A stretch of 64,000 nt of DNA from Podocnemis expansa (GCA_007922195.1 ML682007.1:19396998-19460997); one strand, 5' to 3'; shown: positions 47,001-60,739, numbered from the stretch's first letter. Translations and numbers: made by a program. The notes: generated by a model from the letters alone, not told the origin.

Positions 47001-50000
47001 ATAAATCTTACTTCACCTCCAGGTTGGGTAAATTGCATCATCAAACCCAATAGCATCGGGCCTTAGGAAGGCACAGAGCCAGAAAGGGGCCAGGTTTCCT
47101 GGAGGGATAATGGTAGCTGTTTGGGTTTTTCGGAGCTCCTCCCAGGTGGCACAGGCCTGGACTGAACCAGTACAGCAGTGTTAATGGTGTGGTCCTAGTG
47201 CTAAGCATTAAGATCGAGAAGGCCTTTAAGGAGCTGCAAAGAGAGTACAGGGCCTGTTGATCTTGACAACCTCCCTCCTCAGTCCCATCCTTGCTCCCTG
47301 AGCTGGGTAGAGAAACTAAGTTGGCCTAAAGCTCAGAGATCTCCAAGTACGTATAAATTACTAACACTCACCCTACCCTCTGGTTTATGTCAGAAGGGAT
47401 TTTCTCAAAAGCCACTTGGCGACCCCAGGGCAGAACTCGTGACACCTGGCTCCCAGTACTGTGCCACCATCACTGGAGTGTCTTTACTCCCACCCCACCA
47501 TGAGCACTGCCCAAGTCCTACGAGACTGATACATGGTCTAGGGATGGAGCAGGAGGAGACAGCACCAGGCATGCTCCATTTAAGAAATCAATTGATGAAA
47601 GCAGATTAAATTTCTGCTTCAGTAGCTAGGGCTAGAAATGTTAGAGCCACTCAGGGAATGTGCTCATGGCCCACTCAGCCCATCTCTGACTCAGCTTTGA
47701 GCCTAAGCCCCCTTTCCATCCACACACAGCTCACTTTGGCTCAGGTCAGCAAGCACTCCAGACCTATATCCTAGGATGCTGCTATGGGGGTCGGTAAGAG
47801 CCCAACTCCCACTTTGATTCAGGTTCCAGAGCTGCACTTTTGCAGAGTAGATGGAGCTCAACACGAGTTCCCCGGCAGAGAGGCTGCATAGTGGAGCATG
47901 GAGTCATTAACACAGCTAGAAGACCTAGGCCCAGGAACTGCAAGTGTAGACACTCAAGCGCAGGTTTGAAAAGTCCAAAATGTACCAGCCCTGGTTTACA
48001 ACACGTTGACCTACCAGTGCCGCTCTGAATCCAGCATGTTCTCAAAGCTCAGCACAACCAGAATGACTAAATCCATTGCCCGGTTTGCTGTTTGGCATTA
48101 CTCCACGCTCAGCATCTGCTGATATCAAAACAGGGCACTAGTTGAGGAGCAGGATAAGCCAAGGAGAGGGTGCTGGAGGATTTGAGAGGAAGGCTACAAT
48201 TTGGTTCAGCAGGGGTCTGGAGGCATGTGTAGCTGGGGCAGTACTGAGGCACGGGAAGGTCAAGCTGTCACAGGATGGCATGCAGCCTGGAAGATGGTCT
48301 CCTTAGGAAAGTTCTTCCATGTTAGAGGGGTGGCAGAACCAGATTGGTGTCCAATGGTGGGGCCACATAGTTATCCTGAAAAGCAGCTCTGAACAGATCG
48401 AGAACAGTGAATCCTTTGTCACCTGGCTTCTCCTGCGAGGGCTGGGCTGTGGCAAAGTAGAAATAAAGTCATCTTCAGTGGTGGTTGCCACAGTGAAGGT
48501 GGAACGAGAGCATAAGATGGAAGCCTTAGGCCTTGTTTTTACTTGGAAACGGGAATTTGTAAGAGGGGCAAGCCTGCTAATCTTGTCTAGATGTGATCAT
48601 AATTTAACTACCTTTCAAGCCAGGTGATGACCCCAGCTAGCCAATCTGTTAAAACTAGACTAGCTTGTCTACACTCAGATCTTCTCTAGAATATGATTAT
48701 TCATGTATTATACAGTTTTTTCTTGTGGTGAAGACATGGCCTTAGGACATGCCATCTCCTCTCTGAACACTTAGGAAATCAAATTGCACAGATGGATGGC
48801 CTCACAGAGCTCTTGCTGCATACGAGTGGGCCCACGCTGGGAGGACATCGGGCAGGCAGAGGGCCAGTTCACAGCTATCATAAGCCAGTGAGAATGCGCT
48901 GCCCGCACCCGGCCCACCCCCTTCCAATGACAGCGCTGTAATGGAGACAGCAGAGAGCCACTTGGTTTTGGACTCCAATGGACGGACAACCAAACTCTGT
49001 ATTAGGTGTTGTTCCATTCAATTCATGCAAGCGGGGAAGTAAGCAAGCCACTCCTCTGTTCTCCAGCAGCCTAAAAGCCAAATGTGATGCAGGTAATGGA
49101 TTGTCACCTTTATGAGGACTTAGGACTGCTAGGAAATCAGAATCAGAGTGTGTGCTCGAGTCTGGCGGAGGAGGAGTTATTTAGTGTATGGTGAAAATAA
49201 AAGGCAAATTCTGTTACTGATATCCTGGGCTCAGCTACAAAATGCTATATGGCTGACAGACATTTTATGATGAGCTAAGCCAGGGACCTTCAGATGCCCC
49301 TCGAAGTATAGAGCACAAACCTGTGGGCCTTGGACTCCTCTTCTGCTGGCCCTGTCTGCCCAAAAACAAACACTGCCACCGTGAGACCAGCACAACCCTG
49401 CACTGCATGCAGTCTAAGGCACCTTATAATGTACAGCTCAATCCCCTACTGACACAAGAAGAGATGCTGTTGTATGAACGCCATCTGCTTTGTAACTAGA
49501 GCTGTAGGAACACATCCTTGGCCAACAGTCGTTATACGAGTCCAAACCTGCCAACAGACTATGCATTTTTGAAAAATCCCTTCTCCAACTCCTCCCAAAG
49601 GTGCTTTGGAAGAAGCTGCTGGGCACAGCCTCACTGCCGGAAGGGCGTTGGCAACTTGTAACCACTCCTTTTAGGGAAAGATGAGGCAGATTATGAAGGC
49701 TCAGGCAGAGACACGCAGAGGCTGACCACGATGCAAATGTGAACAGCTGAAATCTCCTTTTATAATTAGTTTCTCAGAGGGAGGCTTTTCCACTTGTGCA
49801 ATGGAACATACTGACTGATACAGCATGTGTGATCTGGATCCAGTTGCACACTTCTCAGGTGCATCGGGCACCAAACCTGCACTTTATCACATCTTGGACA
49901 CACCCACAGAGGATGCTAGAATTGATGATAACTTCCACTCAAGCATTGCCAAAGCAAATCCCATCACAGCTGCATTCCCTCTTCAGCATTTATAGACACG

Positions 50001-50048
50001 TTAGTCACCGTTCACCATACAGTGCCTATGGATCTAAACCATCTGTGG
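41050..50048. other. Nine-kilobase stretch without a recognised gene
   Basis: No exon or clear transposon is visible. At 42,779-43,574 long frames exist on both strands at once (221 residues + and 228 residues -), the sign of stop-poor GC-rich DNA rather than a gene. A perfect CArG-type CCTTAATTGG (45,278-45,287) has a MEF2-type TTATTTATAG 219 bases later (45,506-45,515). A faint MIR-like stretch lies near 47,430-47,475. Confidence 0.4.
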
Positions 50049-50249
50049 CAGTGGTTCCCAACCTTTTCTCTGCCATGACACTCCTTGATACCTTTAATTA
50101 TTTTGAGGCATGCCAACATACGATCTCCAAAGAAACTCATGAATATTCATGACCTAATCGAGAACTTGTCATTTTTCAAAAAAGGCTGCACAGTGCTCAG
50201 GCCTGAGGGTACACCTGTGTGCTGTGGCACGCTGGTTGGGAAACGCTAG
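50049..50249. mobile_element. hAT MITE
   Basis: CAGTGGTTCCCAACCTTTTC on the left and GGTTGGGAAACGCTAG on the right form imperfect inverted ends. The interior shares TCATGAATATTCATGA and the TTTAATTATTTTGAGGCATG block with the copies at 38,720 and 39,870. The flanking 8-mers do not match, so the exact right border is unsure. Confidence 0.7.
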
Positions 50250-53200
50250 TTTCTATATGCAACAGATACCATTTACAGATCTAAAACTCCATGGATGCAA
50301 TGCCGTTTGGAGCTGGTCAGACTCTGGGATGGGGCTGGGGAAAACAGAAAGCTTGTTCCCAGCGTAATCTATTTGTGCTGACATATTTTAACCTGGGTTC
50401 TGTTGACATTTAAAATGCACTGCTTCAACTTTAGCATGGCAGCATGGATGCTCATGCCGTGACTGCACTACCCACTATGTTGGCAAAATTGACATTGATC
50501 GGGGGGGTGTGAAAAGAGCCACACACCGGCATGACAGGTTGGCCAGCGTAAGTGGTCATGTGCCCAGCTCTGTATAACAAATCTACTGTTCACTGAGGTT
50601 GTAATAATTATTTAGTCAGTGGGAGAGCTCGCTCCCAGCAGTTACACTAGTGGTTGGACAGCAGCGCAGTGACATGGATGCAGTTGTCCTGCTATCAGTA
50701 CCAGTTCCCCTGGCACTATAGCGAATGCACACAGCTGTGAGACAGTAACTAGGTTGGTGGAAGAATTCTTCTGTCAACTTAGCGCCATCAAGCCCGGGGA
50801 TTAGATCGGCTACACTCTCTCTCTGTAGTGTAGAAATGCAAATATGCCAGTATAAGTTTCCCATGTAGACCAGCCCCCTATTAGTAACTTGAGTAGACAG
50901 CCAGTCAGTCTTATCCATACCTATGGGACACCCTTCAGCAACGCCTTCTTTTCCCTCAGCCACTGTCCTACAGGACAGTAACAGCGAGAGGCCGTTTACC
51001 TTTGTCATGGGCTGATATCCCAGCAAAGAAGAATGGACTGAGCTCATAGCTTGCCCTAGTTCACAATTAGATGCACACTGGCACCACAATCCCCATTGGG
51101 TATCAGCTTTGGCTGATGGAAGTTGTTCCTGCATCTCTGTACCCCTCTAGAAACAGACTGAGGCAACACAGTCCTTGCCTGAAAAGAGATGATGAGGGTC
51201 AAGCATTTTTCTTCTGCAGCATGCTCTCCTGACTTTTTTCAAGCAGACCCTAAGTGCTCTGAATTTCTCCCTTGAGAACATGGTCCTAGGGACATTAAAC
51301 AGACAGCACCAGCTGGTGCCCATCATGTAGGAGGAGGAACTGGAGCTCTCCCTGCCAGTCAGTTGCCAGGTATGTGTTCGTTTCTTCACGCCAGTTCCCT
51401 CGTCTCCTGCCAAAGGCCAGGACTGCCAACATCTACAGGAAAGAGCTGCTGTCACTTAATATGCTTCTGCTGCAAACCAACACAGGCAGGATCAACTTGC
51501 TCTGGGGTGGGGCGGGGGAACCACACACAAAAAGACCACACTCTTTGGAAAGGGAAGAGCTGAGCTTGTGGCAGCCTCCTCTTTGTCCCCCATGGAGACA
51601 GAGTTCCTGCCTGTGCAATCCATTAGGAAAATTGTTGCAATGTGAAATAAATGGAAGCAGTGCTAGCCACCCAGAAATAAACAGCAGTGTCCCACCTGAG
51701 CAGAGCACACCCCCCAGAAATACTCAGTGTTGAGGGAGGGCTCCAGCCCCTAAGCCCGAGTGCCTAACATGCTGCAAGTCTTGTGAACAGGACAGGGCAG
51801 CTGCTGCGTAATGATGGACTCTGGATCAGACCAGCAAAGTAAATCATTACCAAGCGCCCCTCCCCAATTCTAGAAGTGATTTTAGTGTTGCCAAAATGTA
51901 CTAGATGACCAGGAACAACAAAGCTTATCTCCTTGCTCCTGTGCCAGCTTTGACTCTGACCTATTTAGAGCACCTGCAAATAACAAGTCTCCATGCCCAT
52001 CCTTGGCCCCATAGCGATGTAGTCAATCCTAAATTGAGTTTACACACTGAAAGGGCAATCTGAATTCTTAAGTGCTCAGTCAGAGCAGTGAAGGGCAATG
52101 GACTCAGTGACTTCCCACACCATAGCTTCGAAGCGCAACACATGAATAAAAGTGGAACAGCTGGGCACTGGTTGCAGAAAAACTGCAATGCAACCTGCCC
52201 GCCCGCCCTTCAGTTATCCTACGCTGTTCACCCGTTTCTTGGTAACCACAAGGAAGGCAGGCCAAATTGCCCTGCCGCTGAACCCTTAATGAGGCAGGAC
52301 ACTGTCACTCAAGGGCACCCCTGCCCCCCAGAGGAAATCAACAGTAGCTGCCTTTAATATCACAATGACTAGTGGTCCCTTCCGGCCTTTAACTCAGACT
52401 TCCACAGACCACAGTAGCCAGGAAAAAGAAGCTAGCAGCTGTTTAAGGAAGCTTGGCAGTCGACCCTGGCTTTTGTTTAAGTGAATGCATTTAAGACATC
52501 CAAACTCTCAAAAGTTAAAGGGACTTTGCACCTGTGGGGACCTCTTAAAACCAGCCCCTGGAAGAGACAGCTCTTTAGCAGATGGGAGAAACTTCCAGGG
52601 TCACCTCGCTCTGTGAAATGTCCAAACCGACTGGTATTATTGGCCCCTGCTGCTGCCTCTTTGGCACCAACTGCTAAATTACATTTTAAAAGACTCAGCT
52701 AACGACACTCTCCTACTTTTTCCACATAAAGCGATTGCTAGAGGCCTCACAGGTGGAATGTGCAAGCAGACAGGAGCAAAGGAAGCATATAACATGTTGC
52801 AGCATCCTTAATGAGACCATTTGCTTTCTGAGGGGGCGGAATTAGTTTGATGTGTAAGAACCAAAATTTTGCTGCATGACAGGTGAATGAACCGTGTCTG
52901 ATGTGGGATACAGAGATGCCCCTTTTCGGGCTGAGCTTCGCCTTCTAGGCAGATGTAAAGGTATTTTACAGAGCACACATCTCTCCCTGAACTGCAGGGA
53001 GCATGCTACTTACTATGCTGAGGCCTCTAGTACTCTCAGCATGTACCCACTGACAGAGGAGAGGCTGTTGAGCGTAATTAAGCAGCACAGGAAAGGTCAG
53101 AGGAGATACAATTTAAAGAGCATCAACAGCAGGGAGAAGGTCAGTGAGACTGATTTATGAAAATGCAGCAATCCATTTATGGGACTTGCTAATAGGTTAA

Positions 53201-54334
53201 TGCTAGCCAGAAAGCATCACCACAAGCCTGAAAGGCACCTCATGTCTGAGCCCTGTCAACCTGGGGGAAGCATGGGTAAGAGTTGAGTGGTGTAGTTACT
53301 GTAGCACAAACATCTACTAGAAACACTGCAGGCTCTACTTTAGTGCGTCTAGAAGAGTGAAAAAAGTAGTTATATTTAACAGGGCTAACTGCAACCCTCA
53401 CTTGCACTTTGCTTTTCTCCTGTAAAGACGGATGAGGAAATAGGGGTGGAGGGTATTTTCAGGAGGTGAGTCAGTGTGCATATTAGGTCTTACCTGATTG
53501 TGCCATTGACAATTTAACGTCACAAATTAGCAAACACCTGAGTCACACTAAGGAACTGATTCTTTCTCTGGAAGGATTAATGTATGCTCAAAACTTTGTA
53601 ATGCACCCTGAATACTAACAAAAGCTTATAATTCATATGAAACAATAGGGTTTGCCCTTTTACATGTCAAGAATTGCCAGCAAGACAGACTGAATTCAGC
53701 ACACGAAGTTTGGAGTTTGGTTGCTTTCACTGAATAAGCAGAAAGGCAGCAGACCTGCATCCCACCTCCCCACTGGTACTTTCCAGTTTTAGATGTTCTC
53801 TAGTGCTGTGTGAAACTGTCAGCGAACCTGGAGATGATGAGCCTCTGAAAGCCTTGTCCAGCAGAAACAAACAGTTCAAAAAAGAAAAATATATTCTCTA
53901 TGTACAAAGATCAGATTAAAAAGTTCTAAACTGACTTCCCTTGTAAACAACCAATAGGTTTTCACTGCAGTCGGGTTGACTCATCGCTATCCAGACTGAT
54001 CCTGCTCACATGTGAGCAGCTACATTGCAAAGCCATGCCCAAGTTACTGGACCTACATGAATGCTGTATGCACCCATGAGGAGGTAGGATTTAGTGGAGG
54101 GAAGTCTATTTCTTTTTCCCCTCAGGAAACTGGTTGTCATAAGTCTGCACCACCATTACCCTCACAGAGCCAGAGGGCGGCTGGCTGATGCCATTGGTCA
54201 GGGTAGTTAAAATGTGTTTTGAGTGCTTCTGATCTGCATGTGCCATGTCCCTCACCAGATGGCACTGTTAAGAGCCACTGCTCATTGGACTGCCTACGCA
54301 ACTGCTCTTGCAACAGCCACCTTCTGCTCTAGGT
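50250..54334. other. No gene recognised
   Basis: Frames here are short or opposed. DNA becomes more AT-rich towards 53.5 kb. A CCATTTATGG CArG-type match at 53,173-53,182 stands alone and is expected by chance. Confidence 0.4.
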
Positions 54335-54451
54335 CAAGGGGTTTTCAAACATTTTAGTCTGTGTGCCCCATCAGAGATGGGTCAAACTATAACTATGATG
54401 TGTGTTAATCCTATGTACATCTAGGGGTACACACCTCTTTGATAACCACTA
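54335..54451. mobile_element. Short hAT MITE
   Basis: The left end CAAGGGGTTTTCAAAC and the reverse complement of the right end, TAGTGGTTATCAAA, are imperfect inverted repeats. The flanks CTCTAGGT and TTCTATGT agree at 6 of 8. The body contains CTGTGTGCCCCATCAGAG and GGGGTACACACCTCTTTG, typical of this MITE type. It interrupts the AT-rich DNA downstream of CSNK1A1. Confidence 0.7.
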
Positions 54452-57400
54452 TTCTATGTGATGCTGTTGAGACAGAGCAAAGCCCTAGTCTCCAGGAATA
54501 GGCCATTCCTATCTCCCCTGTGCCTCACCTTCTGAAAACTTTGCCAGTCCCAATCAAAATGTAGTCCCATTTTTGTCAGTGATTCACTCAAGTACAACCA
54601 GCTTCCTTTCCACCTAACCCCCCGCCAAAGAGGAAATTTAGGGTTACCTAAAACCCAAGTAATTGACATTACAGACTGATGAACCCTAGCGAGAAGCAAC
54701 TGGGTCACATAACAGGCAGGGGAAAAAATAGTACAAGTGTGAAGATTAACTATTTACTGAAAATTTTATCATGTACCTTCAAGAAATCTCAGGAAGCAAA
54801 ATACTGAAGCTTTTCGTCAGTAATACAAAGTACTTAAAGTTTATACAACAATCTGGCTGTGTAATTATTAAAAGCTTGATTCTAATTTACCTATGTTCTC
54901 TGCACAAATTAATGCCAGCTCTCTGAAGCCATCGCTGGCAGTAGGCATGCATGCCACACTTGCTACTTCATCCATGCATTCAGCAGACCCAAGCTTTCAT
55001 ATATACTTTGGGATGGAGAGGCTTTTCTCAGAAGACCCCATTTTTTCAGGACAAATTGCATGTTAAAGGAAGAGCTCTCTATGGTTTGGGAGAACAGAGC
55101 TTTACGTGTGGAATTTGGGAAGGTTTCCATCAAAGTAGTCCTGCAGTATTCGAATCAAGAGCCCGTTGGTTTATTCTCAGATGATGCAACTTAAAGATCA
55201 ACTTTCCCACACTGAAGAAGCCATGAAGGGAGCTGTCCTGTAAAGGCCTGACTGGCAGATTGGTGGTTTTCTATACTCCCTTGCATGCCTGCCCCATTAT
55301 AACACTTGTGCTTGCTGCAGTAAAAGCTTTTCCTCACAGCTCAACGTCACCTTTGTGCTGGAGCCAGCAGTGCTTATGAACTGGCATTAGTCACATCAGG
55401 CTGTTCAGAATTCAGCAGGATTCCTTCCCTAAGGAGCAGATGGGGTGAGGGAGCAGGCTGGCTAAACAAACCTTTTGAACTGGAGGAGTGTCAAGGGAAA
55501 TTAGAACGCCATGTGAAAAAGCTCATTAGGTATACATCTCAAACTTGACATAGAAAAGTTCCTTGGTGCAAATCTCCCACCACCACACATATACAAACCA
55601 CGAGCAATGCGCAAATTCAGGGAACCTTTCAGAAGCGGATTCTTGAAAGCAAACCAACAGGCGAGTGAGCTGCTGCTGCAAGACAACGCTAGAACAGAAT
55701 AGATACATCTTTTCAATTACTGAGTTTAGGTACAAAAGTTTAATAAAAACCAGTTGAGCCCTCAGACACCTCAAGATAAAAACTTGCTTAAAGATTGCGT
55801 ACAATGTTATGCAATGAACAGACCTTCAGTGTGTTTGGTAACCATTTGCCAAACTTTGTTCTTTTAAACAAATCTGCACACCCATGTCAAACAGACTCTC
55901 TGAACAGAACCCCTGCTGCTAATACCCGGAGGACTAGGCAGAGCTCTTGTTCTAACAGGAACAGAAGAGTGCATAGAACTTCAGAGCCCGACAAACTCAA
56001 CAATTGCCTACACCTTAAAAACAGCAGTGAAATGACAATATGTTCTTGGTTGATTTAAATCACTGCAAAATTGCTTAAAATCTATGGACAACTGGAATAT
56101 TTGGATTGCTGTCATGACATCTGTTTTAATCAATCATCAGGAACTCTCATTATACTGGAAGGCAAACCTTCCAAGGATGGGCTAGTGCCTTAGACCATTG
56201 CAGGAGTGTTAGAATTGCTTGAAAAGTCTGTGGTAGCTTGCAAAATATTTTCTGTCACTCACTAGGACAGTAGATGCTAGTAAGGGAACCACCATCTAGA
56301 AGAGTTGCAACTGAAAGCCATTAGTCCAGATTCACAAAGTTTGGAAATCTGCCTTCAGCTTTAGGTCTTGGTTTATGGTATGTCAAACAACTATTTAATG
56401 TTCACCTAGTGTCCACCCTTTCTAGAAGAGTGTCTATCTTATACATTGATTAGTGAGTGGGAAATTTCACAAAACAAATGATATACTCTGGTGTGCAGGT
56501 GACATCTCCCAGGCTAAACTCATGCTTTCACATCATACAAGAACTACATGCACGTATTAATTAGTTAGCTTCTATCCCTTCCTGCACATGAAAGGAGCAT
56601 AATTCTATGACTTCAGTAGTTTAACAGGATTTCATGACTCCACTGAAACCAGGTTTTCCTGCTAAGCCAATGCAAGGCAGGCAGCTATGAACGAAACTTG
56701 CTTATAATACTGAACACCTTCTGGAGAATTTTTATCCGATTAATAATCCAAGACAAACTCACTCGTAAGGTGAAGAGCAAGGTTTTAACTAAGTGGGAAA
56801 GAAATCTCTCCCCCCCCAAAAACACGTGTTGTATCTTCTTAAAACCGTTGCTGGCAGTGGCTGTGAGGGCATCTCCACACAATTTTACTGAAACACATCT
56901 AGCAAGGAAACAGCACTCATAGCTCAGTTCAGATCAAGTCAATTTCTCTGGAAACATGACTGCTGTTGAGAAGGAGTTGACTTTTCATATCAGTATTTTC
57001 AACTTGATCTTACAGAAGTGGGACCTTCCTATCAATTTAGATATACCTTGGAATACTGTGGCTTGTGCTTACCGGTTATGGCAACAGATACCTTAGAAAT
57101 GTGACTGTTTTCATGCCTAAGATTTCAATCTTAGTAATTTGACAAATTCAAGCTTCCTTTGGCAAAACGTGAAGTAGAGAACTGACACCTAGAACTCTTT
57201 AAGCCCTCAAGCAGACTCATCAGAAATATATTTCTAGCGTAAATGGGGAACTATTTTAAGCATCGTCACCCTTGCTACAAGACACACTTTACTCAAAAGC
57301 AAAGTTACAAAAGAAAAATCCTTTGTACAAAGATAAAAGCACTGAAAACATATTTTGATATATTTGAGGTCTTGCGTTTTTCAAACCCCTCAACCATCCC

Positions 57401-58200
57401 AACAGATATTTCCCAATGTTAACTAAAGAAGTGACATTTATTTCATACAGTTCCCAGCTCACAACACAAAAGGTTCTTCAGACAAGAATTTAACATCTTA
57501 TCAGGAACACATACTAGCCTCCCCACTTTAGACTGCCCACTTTTTGAAACAGCTCTTTTCTGCCATAGTTGTAAACTCAATCTCTTCAGTAAGAGCACAG
57601 GGTATAGCGCAGTCCTGGAATAACACTTTTACAAATAAAAGATCTTGTCCAACAGCAAAAATAAGCACCCTGACCAAAACCTTTGCTATATGCATAGAAA
57701 CAGTCTAAAAAAAAGCTAATGTATAAAACACCATTTACACAATAGGCATCTGGCAGCATTTTCAGATTTGTTTTTAATTTATTCTGACATGCTATAAAGG
57801 AATAAATTACACTGTTAAAGAATTACCAGCAATAAAAGTACTTCTTTCAGCTGGGCTAAAATAAAAGTGAGAAGGAGGAGAGCCCAGGGCAGTAACCAAT
57901 GTGAGCACTGCACAGTGTGAGGCTGCCCAAGAACAAGAATTAATTCGATCATATATCCACTTCACAACAACTTGAAAGAAAATGCATTGGTTTAAAGCCC
58001 TCCAAACACTTCCATTCTAAATTTTCAAAACTAAATAATTACAAGTCAGTCCAGCCAATGCAAAACAATGACAAACACCTGTGGGCTGCCAATACCAGGG
58101 TCTTCAAAAGATGCCATTTGGGTTTTTTAAATCCATCCTTCTCTTGTTAGAGGGCTGGGTATCAATGCAGACTATTAAAAAAATGCAAGACTGCCTCTCC
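54452..58200 (-). other. AT-rich, repeat-poor DNA; possible extended CSNK1A1 3' UTR
   Basis: This 3.7-kb block lacks recognisable transposons, unlike the rest of the window, and has the base composition of a long vertebrate 3' UTR. On the - strand AATAAA occurs at 57,778-57,783, 57,437-57,442 and 55,169-55,174 and could serve as distal poly(A) signals. Whether it is transcribed cannot be decided from sequence. Confidence 0.35.
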
Positions 58201-58230
58201 CCCCACCCCCCAAGGGGGAAAAAAACAAAC

Positions 58231-58236
58231 TTTATT
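58231..58236 (-). terminator. CSNK1A1: CSNK1A1 proximal poly(A) signal
   Basis: AATAAA on the - strand is followed by GTTTGTTTTTTTCCCCC and then a G/T-rich GGGGGGTGGGGGG element, the classic arrangement. Cleavage is expected at about 58,205-58,220, giving a 3' UTR of roughly 1.05 kb. Confidence 0.75.
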
Positions 58237-59265
58237 TAAAAACAAAAGTGAGGAATTACAACACTAAATCTAAAATGATTTAGAAAGAAATGACTTTTGT
58301 TTAACAAATGGCCTTGAAATCGTTTGTTTAAAAAACTAGGGTGGTGTTGATTTCTTGAATTAACAAGGCAAATTTAAAAAAAAAAAATCTCGTTTCCTTA
58401 CAGAAAGTTTTTAGTTTTTAATGAACTTGTAAACAAAAAAGCTCCCATTTTAAAATAAAAACAAAATCCCAGATCATATAGATGTTTACAGTGATTACAT
58501 TTATCTAAGCAACTTACATACAGGTTCAGTTGTAAGATGTTAACTAAATCTCTGTGACAAATATGTTGTTTTTCCTTTTATACCAAGAACATTATAGAGT
58601 TAATGCAGAGTCCTAAAGATTATCTAGTAGTCGCTAAGTTTCTCTTAAGTCTTCACTTTAGATGCTGTTATTTTTAGCACAGGTAAGCAGGCAGAGTCTT
58701 TCATACGCTTAAAAACTGGAATCTTTGGTTACTACCATGTCAGCTGGCTTGGTATGTTGCACATAGAAGCCAACAATTTGAAGAATGTTTTAAGTGTACA
58801 ACTTTCAAAACCCAGGGAGGAATAACCAGAAAGAGTGCATAATTGTGAGCATTTACAATTATCACAACTGTTGCTGAAGACTGTTCATGCCATTCTTCCA
58901 AAACAATGAGCTCTCATAAAGCAGTGTAGTTCAAAGTAAAAAGGTAACAAAAATTGGCATATGCACAATTTTCTCCACCATTGTGTTAACGTTAGTTAAC
59001 TTTTCCACTTGGAAAATGCAATAGAAAACTGGACACCATGTTTCACTCTCTCAGTAACTCACATTTACAGCTGCCGCTACAATTCAAGGTGCGGCATCAC
59101 CGGCACGGCCCAGAATCAGTTTACACTGAAATCAAGTTCTTTACACCAAGTAAATGGTTGCCCACAACCACTGGCAAGTGTACGTATGAACTAAAATTTC
59201 TAGGATTTGGGGAGTGACAAGTCCTGCTCCGATCTGCTCTGCTTCTTTTGTTCCTCTCTTCAAGC

Positions 59266-59273
59266 TCAGAAAC
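59266..59273 (-). CDS. CSNK1A1: CSNK1A1, last coding bases and stop (partial)
   Basis: Only GT TTC TGA is coding here: the last two bases of a Gly codon, Phe and the stop. It begins immediately after the acceptor AG at 59,274-59,275. The two other frames through this exon give 40-50-residue tails without resemblance to known proteins. The preceding exon, expected to end in AAAG, was not found in the window, so the last intron is longer than 4.7 kb. Confidence 0.8.
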
Positions 59274-60390
59274 CTGTGAGACAAACAAAGACAACGTACT
59301 TTACTGATACTTGAAAGGAAAAGGAACAGCCTTTAAGATTGCAGGGTTAAAACACAGCTATGCCCATTTTCAGGGGAAATGTTCATTTTAGAGCTGTATG
59401 TTCCAGGCTTTCCTAAGAGTGATTTGCCTGACCACTCTTTCCAATCACCTTTTAATCCCGCAGCCAACTCCCACATACTTGTAAAATGTATAGCAACAGG
59501 ACACTTGTGCACTAAAGTAGACGGAAAGTCCTTCAGATGGGCATTCAGAGTTTGGCACCGAAGCACATAATTTAAGATCTGTTCTCACCACTTGGAAGCA
59601 GGGTGTAACATTACAGAATTGTCTCCTACTTATCTGTAGTGCTTTATGTATATTTTGTGCAACATCACCACTGGTTACCTAAAGCATCAAATGGCAGGAA
59701 GATCTGATTCCTTTCTTTATGGTCAGCCCAATTAGGAAAAGGTACAAAAACATTTTAAAATGGCCTTTTTGCCCCTACACCCCCAACTCCATTATGGAGC
59801 AAGCATGAATCAGCCAGCTTGCTTGATATCACTGTTAGTTTTAAAAGGCATATTGCGTTGTGTTGGGAGCTACTGCTTCAGTTGGGGTGCAGATACATTT
59901 TTCAGCCCTCTCAGGTCTCCATTATGTCCTCGGCGGTTATCTACTTACGGCAGTGCTACTGGGAACGCTCAGGTTTAAGAAGAATTGTGGGCAGTACCCA
60001 AACTCCAAGGAGCATTGCAGCCTGAAGCAAGGTAGTGACATCTTTACAAGTCAAAGTTCTTTATGACTGTTTCCGGCCATCTAAGAGGATCTTCCCACTC
60101 CTCTAACTCGAGAGAACCAGTTACTGGAAAACCTAAATTCTGTTTTCTGTCAGACGCAGGCCGCTAGATGGTTTGTTTACTAGATTAGAAAACTTCCATC
60201 ACAAATCACCCTGAGAAGAGGGCATTTTAGTACCCAAAAGCCTCTAAAGTGTACAAGTATTTTAAAATATGACTGATGGCCATTGCAACTTCACAAGGCA
60301 TAAGGGTCTGAAAGGCTTTTTTTGGTTTCATTTTGAACTTCAAAAAAAAAAAGTCAGATGTGTGAGGGAAATTTGAGCACTAGTGAATTA
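59274..60390 (-). other. CSNK1A1: CSNK1A1 last intron, part 1
   Basis: Intron by position: upstream of the acceptor at 59,274 and before the Harbinger insertion. I see no exon or repeat in it; AT-rich unique sequence. Confidence 0.6.
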
Positions 60391-60739
60391 GGCCTTGTCT
60401 ATACTATTCTTCATGCAAATTACAGGAAGACCATAAAATGATAAAATTACAGTTCTTTTGCCTGTTCACACAGCACTTGTGTAGCTTAAGCATACTCACA
60501 GCAGGACTGATAGCAAAAGGAACACGCCGCAGGCACCCATCCCACGGATGTAATGCACCACCTCACACCACTGGGAACTGTGAGAATCCGGAGGGCACCA
60601 CAGTGCATCATGGGTACATGGCCTCAATACCTGATGGTGCAGTGACTTCCACCCCATCATTCAAGGGGTTTCTGTTTGTATTTTGTGGCATTTTTCAACC
60701 ACCCCAAGTTTTCTGCATGCTCACCATCTCTATCTGAAA

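Larger units (their letters stand above)
58210..59273 (-). other. CSNK1A1: CSNK1A1 terminal exon, mostly 3' UTR
   Basis: On the - strand a good acceptor (CTTTGTTTGTCTCACAG) precedes an exon starting GTTTCTGAGC at 59,273. A preceding codon base G gives Gly-Phe-stop, the end of casein kinase 1 alpha (...MKGF). The sequence after the stop, including AACCATTTACTTGGTGTAAA and AATGTAATCACTGTAAACAT, agrees with what I recall of the mammalian CSNK1A1 3' UTR. CK1 alpha is the Ser/Thr kinase that primes beta-catenin for destruction. The convergent MIR143/145 pair on the left matches human gene order and orientation. The rest of the gene lies beyond the right edge. Confidence 0.85.

Noticed and set aside
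53173..53182. Perfect CArG-type match CCATTTATGG
   Set aside because: It stands alone, and a few such matches are expected by chance in 64 kb.
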